From an uncultured SAR86 cluster bacterium (lineage in GTDB: Bacteria; Pseudomonadota; Gammaproteobacteria; Magnimaribacterales; AG-339-G14), in contig CABZTA010000007.1 in NCBI GenBank assembly GCA_902528485.1, positions 1 through 35,713 of the forward strand: a stretch of 35,713 bases of DNA. Reading direction: 5' to 3'. Numbering within the stretch: position 1 is the first letter of the stretch; every line of letters starts with the position of its first letter. The translations under genes were made by a program, and so were the position numbers. A model generated the notes under the pieces. That model searched no databases and was not told where the DNA came from. It was given only the letters and a program-made list of their open reading frames with translations. Shown here piece after piece: positions 18,340 through 29,321 of the stretch.

Positions 18340-19015
18340 CTTATATACAACCTCCACACCAAATGGCCATAAAGTGTCATGTACTCTCGAATCTATGGGT
18401 CTTGATTACACAACTCATGCTATTGACTTGCAAAAAGGAGATCAAAAAACATCTGATTTTTTAGCCATGAATCCTAATGGAAGAATTCCAGTAATTGTTG
18501 ATAGGGAGAACGATGATTTAGCAATCTTCGAGTCTGGAGCTATCATGATTTACCTTGCAGAAAAGACAGGGAAACTTCTTCCTAGTGATACAGTTAAAAG
18601 ATCGCAAGTTATTCAATGGTTGATGTTCCAAATGGGTGGAATTGGACCAATGATGGGTCAGGCAAATGTATTTTTCAGATATTTTCCTGAAAAAATTCAA
18701 CCCGCCATAGATCGATACCAAAATGAAAGCAGAAGATTGTTTGAAGTTTTGAATACTAGTTTGAGCGGCAAAGATTGGCTCGTGGATGAATTTTCAATAG
18801 CTGATATTGCGAATTGGTGTTGGGTAAGAACTCATAGATGGTCTGGAGTATCAACAGACGGTCTTGATGATCTGAAGTTATGGATAGACAGGATTTATAA
18901 TCAACCTGGCATGCTGAAAGGTCTTGAAGTGCCTGTAAAAGTAGAGAACCTTCTCAAAGATAAGAAAAAAGCTGAAGAATTTGCAAAAGGGGGCGGTGCA
19001 ATCGTCCAGAAATAA
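18332..19015 (+). CDS. Glutathione S-transferase family protein
   Basis: [33 protein letters not shown]..., [29 protein letters not shown] at 18332, in frame with the longer ORF at 18266. Confidence 0.92.
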   Translation: MIDLYTTSTPNGHKVSCTLESMGLDYTTHAIDLQKGDQKTSDFLAMNPNGRIPVIVDRENDDLAIFESGAIMIYLAEKTGKLLPSDTVKRSQVIQWLMFQMGGIGPMMGQANVFFRYFPEKIQPAIDRYQNESRRLFEVLNTSLSGKDWLVDEFSIADIANWCWVRTHRWSGVSTDGLDDLKLWIDRIYNQPGMLKGLEVPVKVENLLKDKKKAEEFAKGGGAIVQK

Positions 19016-19085
19016 CCTTATTCCTGATATTAACTTTGCTATATTGTAAAATTACATCTAGAGTAAACAACTTTTAAGACTAATT

Positions 19086-19691
19086 ATGAAAAAAGTAGCC
19101 AAATTTAAGCCATCTGCTCCATCAATGGAAGAAGCTAAGGAAGCTGTTAGAACACTTATTGCCTGGGCTGGGGATGATCCAGAAAGGGAAGGACTGATCG
19201 AAACACCAGACAGAGTAGCAAGAGCTTACCAAGAATTTTTTGCTGGCTATGAGGAAGATCCAGAAGAAATATTATCTAAAACTTTTGAGGAAGTTGAAGG
19301 TTACGATGAGATGGTGATTGTCAGAAACATAAGATTGGAATCTCACTGCGAACATCACATGGTGCCTATTTTAGGTATAGCGCACATAGGTTATATCCCC
19401 AACAATCGAGTCGTCGGCATAAGTAAGCTTGCAAGAATCGTTGATGTTTTTGGTAAAAGACTTCAAACGCAAGAAACTATGACCGCTCAGATTGCAGACG
19501 CTATAAGCAATGTCCTCAAACCAAAAGGGGTTGCAGTTGTCGTCGATGCCGCCCATCAATGTATGACCACCAGAGGAATTCATAAATCCGAAACTAGCAC
19601 TGTCACAAGTAAAATGACTGGTATTTTTCAAAAAAATACTGACACTAGAAACGAGTTTATGTCCTTAATTCATTCAGGAAATAATCAATAA
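19086..19691 (+). CDS. folE: GTP cyclohydrolase I
   Basis: ETPDRVARAYQEFFAGY, SHCEHHMVPILGIAHIGYIP, GISKLARIVD, RLQTQETMTAQIAD, HQCMTTRG. Confidence 0.97.
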   Translation: MKKVAKFKPSAPSMEEAKEAVRTLIAWAGDDPEREGLIETPDRVARAYQEFFAGYEEDPEEILSKTFEEVEGYDEMVIVRNIRLESHCEHHMVPILGIAHIGYIPNNRVVGISKLARIVDVFGKRLQTQETMTAQIADAISNVLKPKGVAVVVDAAHQCMTTRGIHKSETSTVTSKMTGIFQKNTDTRNEFMSLIHSGNNQ

Positions 19692-19694
19692 ATT

Positions 19695-20261
19695 TTGACA
19701 ATTGATTTTGTTCTTTCCTCAGAATCAGAGATAAGAAAAAAAATTCTTTCTGAAGCGGGCTTCAATTTTGAAACTTGCAAACCTGAAATTGATGAACATG
19801 AACTTAAAGACAAAAATAGATCACTTTCACCAATTGAACTTTCCATTTTGCTGGCAAAAGAAAAGGCGCTTAGCGTAAGTAAATTTTTCCCTGACAAATA
19901 CATAATCGGTAGCGATCAAATTTGCATTCAGAACAATAAGGTCTTCAGTAAACCAATATATAAAGAGAAGGCAATGGAAAATCTGAAGGAACTTTCAGGC
20001 AAAGAGCACTTTCAAATCAACGGCCTGGCAATTGTAAAAAATAGTGAAATTATTTTGGAAGATCATTTCAAAGCAATCCTTAAGATGAAGAATTTAAGTT
20101 TAGATGAGATAAAAGCATACGTAGAAAAAGACAAGCCTCTTAAATCAAGTGGTTCTTATAAATACGAATCTTATGGAAAAGAATTATTTGAATTTGTTAA
20201 TGGTGATCCTTTTGTTATTCAAGGGTTACCGTTGCAGGCTATCAAGAATTTTTTTAGATAA
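19695..20261 (+). CDS. Maf family nucleotide pyrophosphatase
   Basis: TTG start; FVLSSESEIRKKILSEAGFNFE, LAKEKALSVS, YIIGSDQI, GSYKYESYGKELFEFVNGDPFVIQGLPL. Confidence 0.88.
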   Translation: MTIDFVLSSESEIRKKILSEAGFNFETCKPEIDEHELKDKNRSLSPIELSILLAKEKALSVSKFFPDKYIIGSDQICIQNNKVFSKPIYKEKAMENLKELSGKEHFQINGLAIVKNSEIILEDHFKAILKMKNLSLDEIKAYVEKDKPLKSSGSYKYESYGKELFEFVNGDPFVIQGLPLQAIKNFFR

Positions 20262-20281
20262 TTTGGTAAGGTTTACTAATT

Positions 20282-21151
20282 ATGAAGAATTTCAAAGATA
20301 AAGTTGCTGTTATTACAGGTGCTGGGTCTGGAATGGGCCAAGAGCTTGCTTTGCAGTTGGCATCTGAAGGTTGCAACATAGCCTTAGTTGAATGGAAAGA
20401 AGATCTTTTGAATGATACAAGGGAATTACTTAAAAAACATAACGTTGGAGTTTCTTCGCATTTAATTGATGTCAGTGATAAAAATGCAGTTGATAACTTG
20501 CCAAATGAAGTTATTGAAAATCATGGGCAAGTGGACATTGTTTTCAACAATGCAGGTTTATCTGTAGCGACCAAAGTTGAAGATAGCACAGATGAAGATT
20601 GGGACTTCGGATTGGGAATTCTTTTGCATGGGGTTATTAATTCAACAAGAGCTTTTCTGCCCCACTTAAAAGGAAGACCTGAATCTGCAATCGTTAATAC
20701 ATCATCAATATTTGGACTTTTGAGCGTGCCTACACAGTCTATTTACCACGTTGGGAAATTTGGCGTTAGAGGTTTTACTGAAAGTTTAGCTCTAGAAATG
20801 CAATTGAATAATGAGTCTGTGGAAGTTTATTCTGTTCATCCTGGGCACATAGGTACCAATATATTTTCTGCATCAAGGTTTAAAAATTTTGAACCCGGGA
20901 CTTCCTTATTTGGTGAAGCAAATACTCCTGAAGAAGCAGGAAAAATTTTTAAGGAAAATGCACCTACAAGTGCAAAAAGTGCTGCAAAAATAATTCTTAA
21001 AAACATTCGAAAGAAAAATAAGAGGATATTAGTCGGTATAGACGCACATATGTATGATTTGGCTCAAAGAATTTTTCCGAAGTGGTATATATATCTTCTA
21101 CCTCTAATTCCATTGATAAGAAATTTATTTCCTAAAGATAAGATTAGTTAA
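20282..21151 (+). CDS. SDR family NAD(P)-dependent oxidoreductase
   Basis: AVITGAGSGMGQELALQLA, FNNAGLSV, NTSSIFGLLSVPTQSIYHVGKFGVRGFTESL. Confidence 0.93.
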   Translation: MKNFKDKVAVITGAGSGMGQELALQLASEGCNIALVEWKEDLLNDTRELLKKHNVGVSSHLIDVSDKNAVDNLPNEVIENHGQVDIVFNNAGLSVATKVEDSTDEDWDFGLGILLHGVINSTRAFLPHLKGRPESAIVNTSSIFGLLSVPTQSIYHVGKFGVRGFTESLALEMQLNNESVEVYSVHPGHIGTNIFSASRFKNFEPGTSLFGEANTPEEAGKIFKENAPTSAKSAAKIILKNIRKKNKRILVGIDAHMYDLAQRIFPKWYIYLLPLIPLIRNLFPKDKIS

Positions 21152-22805
21152 ATTTTATAGGGGCTTTGTAGCCTTTAAGTCTTATGCCTTCTTCAGAAAT
21201 TTCAATATCCTCTAATCCTTCCAGGACTTCCTCATTAAATCTATAAATAACCCCGTAATCTCCTTTCTTACAACTGTCTTGATAGTTAATAGATGATTCA
21301 CGAACTTTTTCTTTATTTTGCTCGTATTGCAAGTGTTCAGCTTTAGAGAATTCTTGGTTAGCTAAATCAACTGCAATCTTTGGAGATATTATTCCTGCTG
21401 AGGCATTATTCCCTCCAAAACCTTTTGCATTTAGATAAATGGCATCAATAGATTCTTTATCTTTTTCGGTGTCTTCCAAAATGAAATTCAAATTATCTTT
21501 ATATACATCCTCGGCAAGTTTTTTGGTTGTATTGATACCTGGTATGAAACCATGTTTCCAAAAGCCAATTGCAGTCATTAGTTCGTCTCCAGCTGCTGGG
21601 CCCATTGTATGACCTAAGGAGCCTTTTAAGCCCGTTACTTCCCATTCATTAAGGCCCATTCCATTTGCTACTGATGAAAGTACATGCGACTCAGTGCTTC
21701 TGTTTTGAAAAGTACCTGTTCCGTGTGCGATAACAAAACTCCTTTTGAGATCATTAGAAAATTGTTTAGTTTCATTAACTGCAGAAGCCATGGTGATGTA
21801 ATTTCCAATACCTGGCGAAGAAATTGATTTTTTAATCCCGTCAGCATTAATTTTTATCCCTGGGGCTAAAGCATATATCTCTAAGCCTAGTTCAAAGGCT
21901 TTTTCTAAGCTTGCTACTAAGACAAATTGAGCTGCCTCACCTAAAATTAGGCCTGCATTATCTCCAAATGGTCTGCATGCTCTGGAGTGGTCAATCTCAG
22001 AATCATCTCCGTTCCTTTGTTGCATTGCTAGTATTTTTTTATCGTCAGCAATTCCTGTAGTAGCAACAAAACCATCAGTTACTTCAGGATTTATTGGTGC
22101 CTCAGCTGATCCAGCAATACCGATATCTAAACGATCTTCTTTAATACCATTTATAAGTAAATCGAGGTTATACAAAAAAGTAGCGCATGCGCCTGCATTT
22201 GCACCTGTAACTCCCACAGATCCCAAAATGTATGCATTGATAAAATCTGCGGACATTTCAAGCAATGACATAGACAAATGTTTAGAACTTGCTCTTTTAC
22301 CCTTAAGTCTAGACTGCATTAAACCTCCCAAACCAAATGAGTCTAATTGACCTATTGCAGGCCCAGCAAAAACTCCAACTCTTGAAGGATCAACAATCGG
22401 TTTAATATCTTCATCCCAATTGATCCCCGCAAAACTAAGAGTATCAGAAACTCCAAATAATGTAGTTTCTAATCCCACGGGATGTTGCCTAGACTTATAA
22501 AAGCTTCCCGGATCAAATCCAGTTGGAAATTGTCCAGCTGCATTTACATTCATCTTTCCAGTCATTAAACCGTCCGGATCATATTTATCTTTATCAATCT
22601 TTCTTACCAATGTATTGGCGAGAATATTTTCTTCGTTAGTAAGTCCATCAGTCAAATTGCTGAGATCAAGAATGACCTCATTTTTTTCTTCTTGTGAAAG
22701 AAGTTTAAATACCAACCGCTTATAGGCAAGATCAAATGCAGATCGTCCAGCAGAATTAATTCCTCCGTATCCGCATATAACTGGCAATCTTCTTATTGAC
22801 TTCAT
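21144..22805 (-). CDS. fabY: Beta-ketoacyl-ACP synthase, FabY-like
   Basis: N-terminus RRLPVICGYGGINSAGRSAFDLAYKRLV resembles FabY; Cys-His-His active site in GANAGACATFLYN, IAHGTGTFQN, LKGSLGHTMGPAAG. Confidence 0.75.
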   Translation of the reverse strand: MKSIRRLPVICGYGGINSAGRSAFDLAYKRLVFKLLSQEEKNEVILDLSNLTDGLTNEENILANTLVRKIDKDKYDPDGLMTGKMNVNAAGQFPTGFDPGSFYKSRQHPVGLETTLFGVSDTLSFAGINWDEDIKPIVDPSRVGVFAGPAIGQLDSFGLGGLMQSRLKGKRASSKHLSMSLLEMSADFINAYILGSVGVTGANAGACATFLYNLDLLINGIKEDRLDIGIAGSAEAPINPEVTDGFVATTGIADDKKILAMQQRNGDDSEIDHSRACRPFGDNAGLILGEAAQFVLVASLEKAFELGLEIYALAPGIKINADGIKKSISSPGIGNYITMASAVNETKQFSNDLKRSFVIAHGTGTFQNRSTESHVLSSVANGMGLNEWEVTGLKGSLGHTMGPAAGDELMTAIGFWKHGFIPGINTTKKLAEDVYKDNLNFILEDTEKDKESIDAIYLNAKGFGGNNASAGIISPKIAVDLANQEFSKAEHLQYEQNKEKVRESSINYQDSCKKGDYGVIYRFNEEVLEGLEDIEISEEGIRLKGYKAPIKFN

Positions 22806-22860
22806 AATGTGATATTTTTTATTCCGGAGGAGTTATTTTACTTTAAAAATACAAAAGATT

Positions 22861-24414
22861 ATGCACCCAGGTATAAATGGCCCAAAACTAAAAGATAAAC
22901 CAGCAATTATTATGGCTGGGAGCGGTGATGTAATAACGCACCAAGAATTAAATGAATTATCCAATCAAGGCGCCCAACTATTTCGATCTCTTGACTTAAA
23001 ACCTGGAGATAGTATGGCCTTCATGATGGAGAACCATAAGCTGTTTTTTCCTATTGCATTTGCAGCATGGAGAAGTGGGCTGAAATACACTGCTATCAGC
23101 TGGAGACTTCAGGCAAATGAAGTTGAATACATTGTCAAAGATTGTGGTGCAAAAGTATTTATCACATCAAAATTTTTAGAGGATTCAGCTAAAGATCTAG
23201 CAAGCTCTCTTGAGGGAGTGCATAAATTTATGCTTGATGGAGAATCAGGTGATTTCAAATCTTTTGAAAATGCGATCAAATCAATGCCCGTTGAACCGAT
23301 AGAAGATGAATGTCAGGGGGCAGCAATGCTTTATTCTTCAGGAACTACAGGAAAGCCAAAGGGCGTCAGTAGAGAGATAAACCTAAGTCCTTTACCTTAT
23401 GATTCTGCCGATGATGATCTTGGTTTGACCAGAGTTGTGCAAGGTCTGTATTCAGCTGACGAAGAATCAATTTATCTATCTCCAGCACCTTTGTATCATT
23501 CAGCTCCGATGGGCTTTAATACAGGATTTTTGGCTTTGGGAGCAACAAGCATCGTTTTAGAAAAATTTGATCCCGAGGCTGCATTGGAAGCTATTGAGAA
23601 ATATAAAATCACTCACAGTCAATGGGTTCCAACAATGTTTATTAGATTTCTTAAGAGCGATCCAGAAATCATGGATAAATATGATTTATCATCACACAAA
23701 ATTGCCATTCATGCGGCTGCTCCATGCCCAGTCGAAGTAAAAGAAAAAATGATTGATTGGTGGGGGCCAATTATTCACGAATATTATGCTGGAACAGAAT
23801 TTAACGGCTTTGTTGCATGTAATTCTGAGCAATGGCTTGCTCACAAAGGGACTGTTGGACAGTCATTATTAGGACCTGTACATATTCTCGATGATGATCA
23901 AAACGAAGTAGCTACTGGAGAAGAGGGAACTATATATTTTGAGGGACCAACATCAACGGGTTTTTCCTATCACAATGATGAGGAAAAAACTAAAGGAGCG
24001 ACATCAAAGCAAGGATATACAACTCTTGGAGATGTAGGCTACCTTGATGAGGATGGCTTTCTTTACCTAACCGACAGGAAAGCTTTTATGATAATTTCTG
24101 GGGGAGTAAATATATATCCTAAAGAAACTGAAGATACTTTGATTATGCACCCAAAAGTTGCAGATGTTGCTGTGTTTGGAGTACCGAACGAAGAAATGGG
24201 AGAGGAAGTGAAGGCCGTAGTTCAACCTAAAGATATGAGTTTGGCTAGCGATGATCTTGAGCAAGAATTGATGGCTTATTGTCGAGAAAATATTTCGCAC
24301 GTCAAATGCCCTAGGAGCATTGATTTTCGTGAAGAGTTACCTCGACATCCAACAGGAAAGTTATACAAAAGACTTCTTAAGGATGAATACTGGGGAAAGG
24401 GAAAGGCTATTTAA
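22861..24414 (+). CDS. AMP-binding acyl-CoA synthetase
   Basis: [71 protein letters not shown]. Confidence 0.95.
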   Translation: MHPGINGPKLKDKPAIIMAGSGDVITHQELNELSNQGAQLFRSLDLKPGDSMAFMMENHKLFFPIAFAAWRSGLKYTAISWRLQANEVEYIVKDCGAKVFITSKFLEDSAKDLASSLEGVHKFMLDGESGDFKSFENAIKSMPVEPIEDECQGAAMLYSSGTTGKPKGVSREINLSPLPYDSADDDLGLTRVVQGLYSADEESIYLSPAPLYHSAPMGFNTGFLALGATSIVLEKFDPEAALEAIEKYKITHSQWVPTMFIRFLKSDPEIMDKYDLSSHKIAIHAAAPCPVEVKEKMIDWWGPIIHEYYAGTEFNGFVACNSEQWLAHKGTVGQSLLGPVHILDDDQNEVATGEEGTIYFEGPTSTGFSYHNDEEKTKGATSKQGYTTLGDVGYLDEDGFLYLTDRKAFMIISGGVNIYPKETEDTLIMHPKVADVAVFGVPNEEMGEEVKAVVQPKDMSLASDDLEQELMAYCRENISHVKCPRSIDFREELPRHPTGKLYKRLLKDEYWGKGKAI

Positions 24415-25246
24415 ATTTAGCCTCACAACTCTCAAGAGTTTGCATAATTAATGTGTTGATTGTCATTGGACCTACTCCACCAGGAACAGGAGTGTAAGCT
24501 GAGCAGATAGAATCTAATCCTTCTTGTTCAACATCACCAAAACCCCCGGGATGAAATCCAGCGTCGACTAAGATAGAACCTTTTTTTAACCAAGAAGATT
24601 TTACAAATTCCTTCTTTCCCAGTGCTGCTACAACAATATCTGAATCACTTACAATTTCTGAAAGATTCGTCGTCTTTGAGTGACAAATTGAAACGGTTGC
24701 ATTTTCGTTCAATAACATCATCGACATGGGTTTTCCTAAAATTGGACTTCTGCCTATCACGCAAGCACTTCTGCCAGAACAATCTATACCGTAATGCTTT
24801 AATATCCTCATGATTCCATAGGGAGTGCATGAGCCATAAGCATCAGAACCCATGGCCATTAACCCAAAGCTTTCAGAAGTAACACCATCAACATCTTTTT
24901 CAACTGCAATCGAATCAAAGCAGATTCTTTCATCTATTTGAGAAGGAACAGGATGCTGTAAAAGAATTCCATGAACATTCTCATTTCTATTTAATTTACT
25001 TATTTTTTCTAAGAGCTCCTCTGTGGTAGTTGACTCATCCATCTCAACTTTTAGAGAATCCATTCCAATTCTTTTACAAGCATTACCTTTCATTTTCACG
25101 TATGTTGCAGAGGCTGGATCCCTTCCTACTAAGATGGTTGCCAGAATTGGAGTTGCACCAGTTTTTTCTTTGAGTTCAGAGACTCTTATTTTGAATTCTT
25201 CTTCTGAAAGTGAAGCTAATTTTTTTCCATCTAATATCAAAGACAT
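24407..25246 (-). CDS. folD: Bifunctional methylenetetrahydrofolate dehydrogenase/cyclohydrolase
   Basis: [91 protein letters not shown]. Confidence 0.98.
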   Translation of the reverse strand: MSLILDGKKLASLSEEEFKIRVSELKEKTGATPILATILVGRDPASATYVKMKGNACKRIGMDSLKVEMDESTTTEELLEKISKLNRNENVHGILLQHPVPSQIDERICFDSIAVEKDVDGVTSESFGLMAMGSDAYGSCTPYGIMRILKHYGIDCSGRSACVIGRSPILGKPMSMMLLNENATVSICHSKTTNLSEIVSDSDIVVAALGKKEFVKSSWLKKGSILVDAGFHPGGFGDVEQEGLDSICSAYTPVPGGVGPMTINTLIMQTLESCEAKFK

Positions 25247-25311
25247 TCAAACATTATATAGATTTTAAATTTCATATTAGTTTTTAGAGTATCAAAAAAG
25301 GTATTATTAAT

Positions 25312-25317
25312 TATAAT
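25312..25317 (+). promoter_or_regulatory. -10 box (TATAAT) for tRNA-Pro
   Basis: Exact TATAAT with 9 nt between it and the mature tRNA 5' end. Confidence 0.5.
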
Positions 25318-25326
25318 GCTTCTCAA

Positions 25327-25403
25327 CGGGGTGTAGCGCAGCCTGGTAGCGCGCCTGCTTTGGGAGCAGGATGTCGGGGGTTCAAATCCCTCCACCCCGA
25401 CCA
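25327..25403 (+). tRNA. tRNA-Pro (anticodon TGG)
   Basis: 77-nt cloverleaf beginning cggggtg...caccccg acca, anticodon loop tttggga, encoded CCA. Confidence 0.97.
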
Positions 25404-25412
25404 TAAAAAATT

Positions 25413-25832
25413 ATGAAAAAATTTTTAGAAGAAAAAATGCTGGGTAATCCTTCAGGTATTAATAAATTTTTGAATTTAAAGTATCTATCTTCAAAGGACG
25501 AAGAACATTATTTTTCGGTAAGCTTTGATGAATCTTCAATTAATCCAAGAGGTTTTGTGCAAGGCGGAATGATTACAGCTGCATTGGATCAAGCTTCATC
25601 CATGGCTTTTATAGGGGACAACAATGGTACAGCTGCTCCCTTAACGACTGACTTACACGTCTTGTTTCATAGATCTTTGCCTTTAGGCGATGCAAAAATT
25701 ACAGTCAAATTCATAAAAATTGGAAGACAAATAGCGACTATGGAAGCCAGACTTTTTGATGAAGAAGACAAGTTGGTTTCATCCATGATGCATACTGCTG
25801 TGAATTTTGCGATACCTAAGCAAGAAGACTAA
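25413..25832 (+). CDS. PaaI-like hotdog-fold thioesterase
   Basis: NPRGFVQGGMITAALDQASSMAF, LTTDLHVLFHRSLPLGDAKITVKFIKIGRQIATMEARLFDEEDKLVSSMMHTAV. Confidence 0.9.
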   Translation: MKKFLEEKMLGNPSGINKFLNLKYLSSKDEEHYFSVSFDESSINPRGFVQGGMITAALDQASSMAFIGDNNGTAAPLTTDLHVLFHRSLPLGDAKITVKFIKIGRQIATMEARLFDEEDKLVSSMMHTAVNFAIPKQED

Positions 25833-25862
25833 TTAATTCCTTTTCGATAGAATAGTCCCCAT

Positions 25863-25939
25863 CTCCCGGTAGCTCAGCTGGATAGAGCATCTGCCTTCTA
25901 AGCAGAGGGTCGCAGGTTCGAATCCTGCCCGGGAGGCCA
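25863..25939 (+). tRNA. tRNA-Arg (anticodon TCT)
   Basis: Acceptor ctcccgg/ccgggag, anticodon arm tctgc-cttctaa-gcaga, T-arm gcagg-ttcgaat-cctgc, encoded CCA; TAGAAT -10-like box at 25848-25853. Confidence 0.96.
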
Positions 25940-25943
25940 GAGT

Positions 25944-26020
25944 GGTGGATGTAGCTCAGTTGGTAGAGCGCTGGTTTGTGGTACCGGTTGTCGTGGGTTC
26001 GAGCCCCATCATCCACCCCA
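25944..26020 (+). tRNA. tRNA-His (anticodon GTG)
   Basis: Acceptor gtggatg/catccac with G-1:C73, anticodon loop ttgtggt, T-arm gtggg-ttcgagc-cccat, encoded CCA. Confidence 0.96.
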
Positions 26021-26089
26021 TTAATTTAGTAAGAGGCAAACCAAGATTTTATGCTAAAGTTCTGCGTTCTTTAAGAACAAGGAAAAGTA

Positions 26090-27391
26090 ATGTTTGGGCT
26101 AGGTAAAAAAAACGAAATAGAAAAAAAATTAAAATTCACCCTTCCTAAAGAAGAACTGCAAAAAGATTACGATAAAAGGGTTGCAAGCCAACAATTTTCA
26201 TCCACTGTCAAAGGCTACAGGAAAGGCAAAGCACCTAAAGAAATAATTGAGCAAATGTATGGAAGTCAGATTAAGGCTAACGTTATTTTTGATGCAATGT
26301 CTGAAAGCTTTTTTAAAAAAATAAGCGAAGATAACATTCAAGTTGTAGGACAACCTAAGTTTGATCCTAAATCTATGGAACTTGATAAGGATGTTAAATT
26401 CGACGCAACTTTTGAAGTTTATCCAGAGATTACAATAAAAAAAATTTCTCAACTAACCTTCAAAAAACCCATCTCAGAAGTTGCTGATGAAGACATCAAC
26501 AAAACAATCGATAACATTCGTAAAAGATTTTCACAATTGGAGTCTAAAGAAGGCAAGTCTGAAGATAATGATGTGGTCAAAGTTAACTTTGAAGGATTTA
26601 TTGATGATGAACCTTTTGAAGGTGGTAAAGCAGATGAGGTTACGATTGAAATAGGTTCTAATACTATGATCCCTGGGTTTGAAGATGGCTTGAAGGATTT
26701 ATCTAAAGGCGACAAGAAAGACTTAAATGTTTCATTTCCTGACGACTACCATGTAGAACATTTAAAAGGGAAGCCAGCAATCTTTAAAACAGAAGTTTTG
26801 GATGTTTTAAAACCTAAGTTACCAGATATGAATGAAGAGTTTTTTACCATGGCTGGCATACCATCTAAAGATGAGGCTGAATTCAAAAAAACTTTAAAAG
26901 AAAGACTTAATGTTGATTTAGAGTCTGCTCTTACTGGAATGAAAAAAGAAAGAATTTTCGATGCGCTTGCCGAAATGAACGAATTTGAAATTCCTGAGTC
27001 TATGATCATGAATGAAATGATTAATCTAAGAAAAGGTTCTGCCGCCCAATCAGGCAAAGAGTATGAAAAATTAAAAGATGAAGAATTTCCGGTTGAGAAC
27101 TTTAGAGTGAATGCACAAAAAAGAGTGAAGCTTGGCATCATACTTAACAAGCTAATTGAAGAACGTGAACTAAAAGCAGATGGTAAAATAGTTAAAAAGC
27201 TTATAGAAGAAAGATCTAAAAACTACAAAGAACCCGAAAAAGTTGTAAATTGGTACTACAGTAATGAAGAACAATTAAAGAATATTGAATCTTTGGCTTT
27301 AGAAGAACAAGTTACTGAACTTTTAGAAAAGGAAGGAAAGTCAACTGAAGAAAATATGGATTTTGATAAAGTTTTAGGAATAAACGCATGA
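26090..27391 (+). CDS. tig: Trigger factor
   Basis: Ribosome-binding region [27 protein letters not shown] domain [39 protein letters not shown]; followed by clpP-clpX-lon. Confidence 0.97.
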   Translation: MFGLGKKNEIEKKLKFTLPKEELQKDYDKRVASQQFSSTVKGYRKGKAPKEIIEQMYGSQIKANVIFDAMSESFFKKISEDNIQVVGQPKFDPKSMELDKDVKFDATFEVYPEITIKKISQLTFKKPISEVADEDINKTIDNIRKRFSQLESKEGKSEDNDVVKVNFEGFIDDEPFEGGKADEVTIEIGSNTMIPGFEDGLKDLSKGDKKDLNVSFPDDYHVEHLKGKPAIFKTEVLDVLKPKLPDMNEEFFTMAGIPSKDEAEFKKTLKERLNVDLESALTGMKKERIFDALAEMNEFEIPESMIMNEMINLRKGSAAQSGKEYEKLKDEEFPVENFRVNAQKRVKLGIILNKLIEERELKADGKIVKKLIEERSKNYKEPEKVVNWYYSNEEQLKNIESLALEEQVTELLEKEGKSTEENMDFDKVLGINA

Positions 27392-27999
27392 CCGACAAAA
27401 TTTTTAATCAATTGGTACCGATGGTGGTTGAACAAACGCCAAGAGGTGAAAGAGCTTTCGATATTTACTCTAGGCTACTTAAGGAAAGGGTTATTTTTAT
27501 CACTGGACCAATAGAAGACTACATGGCAAATCTAATTGTGGCTCAATTACTATTCTTGGAAGCAGAGAACCCTGACAAAGATATCAATATTTACATAAAT
27601 TCTCCCGGTGGTTCCATAACTTCTGGAATGTCTATATACGACACAATGACTTATATAAAACCTGATATAAGTACCCTGTGCATTGGCCAAGCTGCTAGCA
27701 TGGGTGCAATACTTCTTGCAGGAGGTACAAGTGGAAAAAGATTTGCTCTTCCTAATTCAAGAATTATGATTCATCAGCCTTTGGGAGGTTACCAAGGTCA
27801 AGCCTCAGATTTTGAAATCCACGCTAAAGAAATACTATCTATGAAGAAAAAGCTGAATGAAATCCTAGCTTTTCACACTGGTAATGAAGTTGATCAGTTA
27901 GAAAAAGATACTGAAAGAGATAATTTTATGAATGGCGAAGATGCTAAAGAATATGGTTTAATTGATAAAGTAATTTCAGAAAGAGAAAAAGCACAATGA
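27388..27999 (+). CDS. clpP: ATP-dependent Clp protease proteolytic subunit
   Basis: [54 protein letters not shown]. Confidence 0.99.
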   Translation: MTDKIFNQLVPMVVEQTPRGERAFDIYSRLLKERVIFITGPIEDYMANLIVAQLLFLEAENPDKDINIYINSPGGSITSGMSIYDTMTYIKPDISTLCIGQAASMGAILLAGGTSGKRFALPNSRIMIHQPLGGYQGQASDFEIHAKEILSMKKKLNEILAFHTGNEVDQLEKDTERDNFMNGEDAKEYGLIDKVISEREKAQ

Positions 28000-29267
28000 C
28001 AGATATCTCAACAACTGATGAAAAGCTACTTTTCTGCTCTTTTTGCGGAAAAAATCAAAACGAAGTAAAAAAACTTATCGCTGGCCCATCTGTTTATATT
28101 TGTGATGAATGTGTTTCTTTATGCAACGACATTATTAAAGAGGATCTAGAAAGCAAAGAAGCTGAAAACTCTGAAACGAAAAAACTTCCGATCCCTGAAG
28201 AAATTAATTCTTTTTTGAATGATTACGTAATCGGTCAAGAAGATGCTAAAAAGACTCTTTCCGTTGCGGTTTATAATCACTACAAAAAATTACAAAACAT
28301 GGATGTTGACTCAGAAGTTGAGCTTGGCAAAAGTAATATACTTCTATTGGGTCCTACAGGGAGTGGTAAAACTCTATTAGCTCAAACTCTTGCTAGATTA
28401 CTTGATGTTCCTTTCACCATTGCTGATGCTACTACTTTAACTGAAGCAGGATATGTAGGTGAGGACGTCGAAAACATAATTCAAAAACTTCTTCAAAAAT
28501 GTGACTACGATGTAGAAAGGGCTCAAAAAGGTATCGTCTACATAGATGAAATAGATAAAATTTCAAGAAAATCAGACAATCCATCAATCACTCGCGACGT
28601 ATCTGGCGAGGGGGTTCAACAAGCACTTTTAAAATTAATAGAAGGCACAGTTGCTTCTGTTCCACCACAAGGAGGAAGAAAACATCCTCAACAAGAATTT
28701 GTCCAAGTGGACACCTCAAATATCCTTTTTATCTGTGGTGGAGCATTTTCAGGATTGGATGAGATTATCAGGTCCAGAAGCGAAGAAAGAGGGATGGGTT
28801 TTGAAGCTACAATTTCAAAAAATCAAAAAGCTTCTTTTTCAGCTGATTTAGTTAAAAAAGTCCAACCTGAAGATTTAGTTAAATATGGTCTTATTCCTGA
28901 ATTCGTTGGCAGGCTTCCTGTAACAGCAACCCTAGAAGAGTTGGACGAAGAATCATTGATTATGATTCTTACTGAACCCAAAAACTCTCTTATGAAACAG
29001 TTTAAAAAGCTATTCTCTATGGAAAAGGTTGATCTTGAAATCAGAAATGATGCTTTATTGGAAATTGCAAAGAAGGCTATTGAAAGAAAGTCTGGAGCTC
29101 GTGGATTAAGATCCATTATGGAAAATATCTTGCTAGATTTAATGTACGATATTCCCTCCGATCAAAACATTGAGAAAGTTGTTCTTGATTCATCATCCGT
29201 TAGGGGAGAATCAGAACCTCTTGTAGTTTATTCTCAATCAGAAGCACCAAAAGAAAGCTCTAATTAG
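27996..29267 (+). CDS. clpX: ATP-dependent Clp protease ATP-binding subunit ClpX
   Basis: Zn finger [11 protein letters not shown]...CDECV; Walker [28 protein letters not shown]. Confidence 0.99.
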   Translation: MTDISTTDEKLLFCSFCGKNQNEVKKLIAGPSVYICDECVSLCNDIIKEDLESKEAENSETKKLPIPEEINSFLNDYVIGQEDAKKTLSVAVYNHYKKLQNMDVDSEVELGKSNILLLGPTGSGKTLLAQTLARLLDVPFTIADATTLTEAGYVGEDVENIIQKLLQKCDYDVERAQKGIVYIDEIDKISRKSDNPSITRDVSGEGVQQALLKLIEGTVASVPPQGGRKHPQQEFVQVDTSNILFICGGAFSGLDEIIRSRSEERGMGFEATISKNQKASFSADLVKKVQPEDLVKYGLIPEFVGRLPVTATLEELDEESLIMILTEPKNSLMKQFKKLFSMEKVDLEIRNDALLEIAKKAIERKSGARGLRSIMENILLDLMYDIPSDQNIEKVVLDSSSVRGESEPLVVYSQSEAPKESSN

Positions 29268-29321
29268 AAAGCTATTGTTTTTTAAAAATCACTCCTCATA
29301 TAAATATAAACCGAGGCAAAC

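Noticed and set aside
25816-26016. Minus-strand ORF 66 aa (MDDGARTHDNRYHKPALYQLSYIHHSGLPGRIRTCDPLLRRQMLYPAELPG...)
   Set aside because: Antisense translation of tRNA-Arg and tRNA-His; a well-known spurious protein pattern.
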